Positions 4,947 to 5,002 of a stretch of DNA of 5,002 bases are shown here, piece by piece. The stretch comes from Chloroflexota bacterium. Lineage in GTDB: Bacteria; Chloroflexota; UBA6077; FW602-bin22; JACPQP01. Location: NCBI GenBank assembly GCA_016190465.1, contig JACPQP010000570.1, forward strand, positions 1 through 5,002, read 5' to 3'. Position numbers and translations under genes: made by a program. The stretch's first letter is position 1; the number at the start of each line of letters is the position of its first letter. A model generated the notes under the pieces. It worked only from the letters and a program-made list of their open reading frames with translations. It did no database searches and was not told the origin of the DNA.

Positions 4947-5002
4947 CTTCGGGTCACCCTGGGGGGCGATGGCGCGGACCTCTCCCCCCTTCCCCCCTCC
5001 CC
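4947..5002. other. Non-coding tail with C-rich tract
   Basis: After the TGA of the GNAT gene there is a run GGGGGG (4961-4966) that could pair with CCCCCC (4984-4989) across a 17-base loop, but no T-tract follows, so it is not called a terminator. Bases 4979-5002 are pure pyrimidine on the plus strand (C-runs broken by T), hence a G-run tract on the minus strand. The window ends inside this tract, so its full extent is unknown. Confidence 0.4.

Overview
This is a GC-rich bacterial window with strong G/C preference at third codon positions. It carries one leftward gene, a divergent promoter region holding a small repeat element, and a tight rightward operon of three genes that runs almost to the right edge. 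The gene set (a rhomboid protease with a C-terminal YggT-like tail, paired Gfo/Idh/MocA dehydrogenases, and short hairpin-bearing intergenic repeats) fits a Chloroflexota/Thermomicrobia-like or other high-GC Terrabacteria genome. That placement is inference from gene style only; no rRNA or marker gene is present.

Left part (1-1171): an 87-bp hairpin-bearing repeat (30-116) abuts the stop codon of a leftward rhomboid-family intramembrane serine protease (116-1171). The protease has an intact Ser/His dyad and an extra C-terminal membrane module.

Middle (1172-1581): a divergent intergenic region. Toward the rhomboid it has a TTGACC/TACCCT promoter-like pair overlapped by an 8-bp inverted repeat that could be an operator. 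Toward the operon it has a near-consensus TTGACA-17-TATCCT promoter. Just upstream of the operon's first Shine-Dalgarno sits a 110-bp MITE-like element (1451-1560). It has 17-bp imperfect terminal inverted repeats, a possible 4-bp TGAA target duplication and two internal hairpins. Its inner part is the second copy of the 87-bp repeat, in the same orientation, so the rhomboid gene lies between two near-identical direct repeats.

Right part (1582-4946): two Gfo/Idh/MocA-family NAD(P)-dependent oxidoreductases, 13 nt apart, then a GNAT acetyltransferase starting 1 nt after the second stop. The two oxidoreductases differ at the active site: the first has the D-x3-Y form known from glucose-fructose oxidoreductase, the second the common D-x3-H form. 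They are therefore not simple duplicates and may act in sequence on a sugar or polyol. The third gene joins an N-terminal GNAT domain to a roughly 150-residue C-terminal region that looks like the non-catalytic alpha/beta domain found in front of some glycosidases (GH67N/GH20b type). The operon is probably a carbohydrate or cyclitol modification unit with unknown substrate. The last 56 bases are non-coding and end in a C-rich tract.

No complete, clearly new defence or mobile system is visible. The most distinctive items are the repeat element in the operon leader, the GNAT fusion protein and the rhomboid-YggT fusion.
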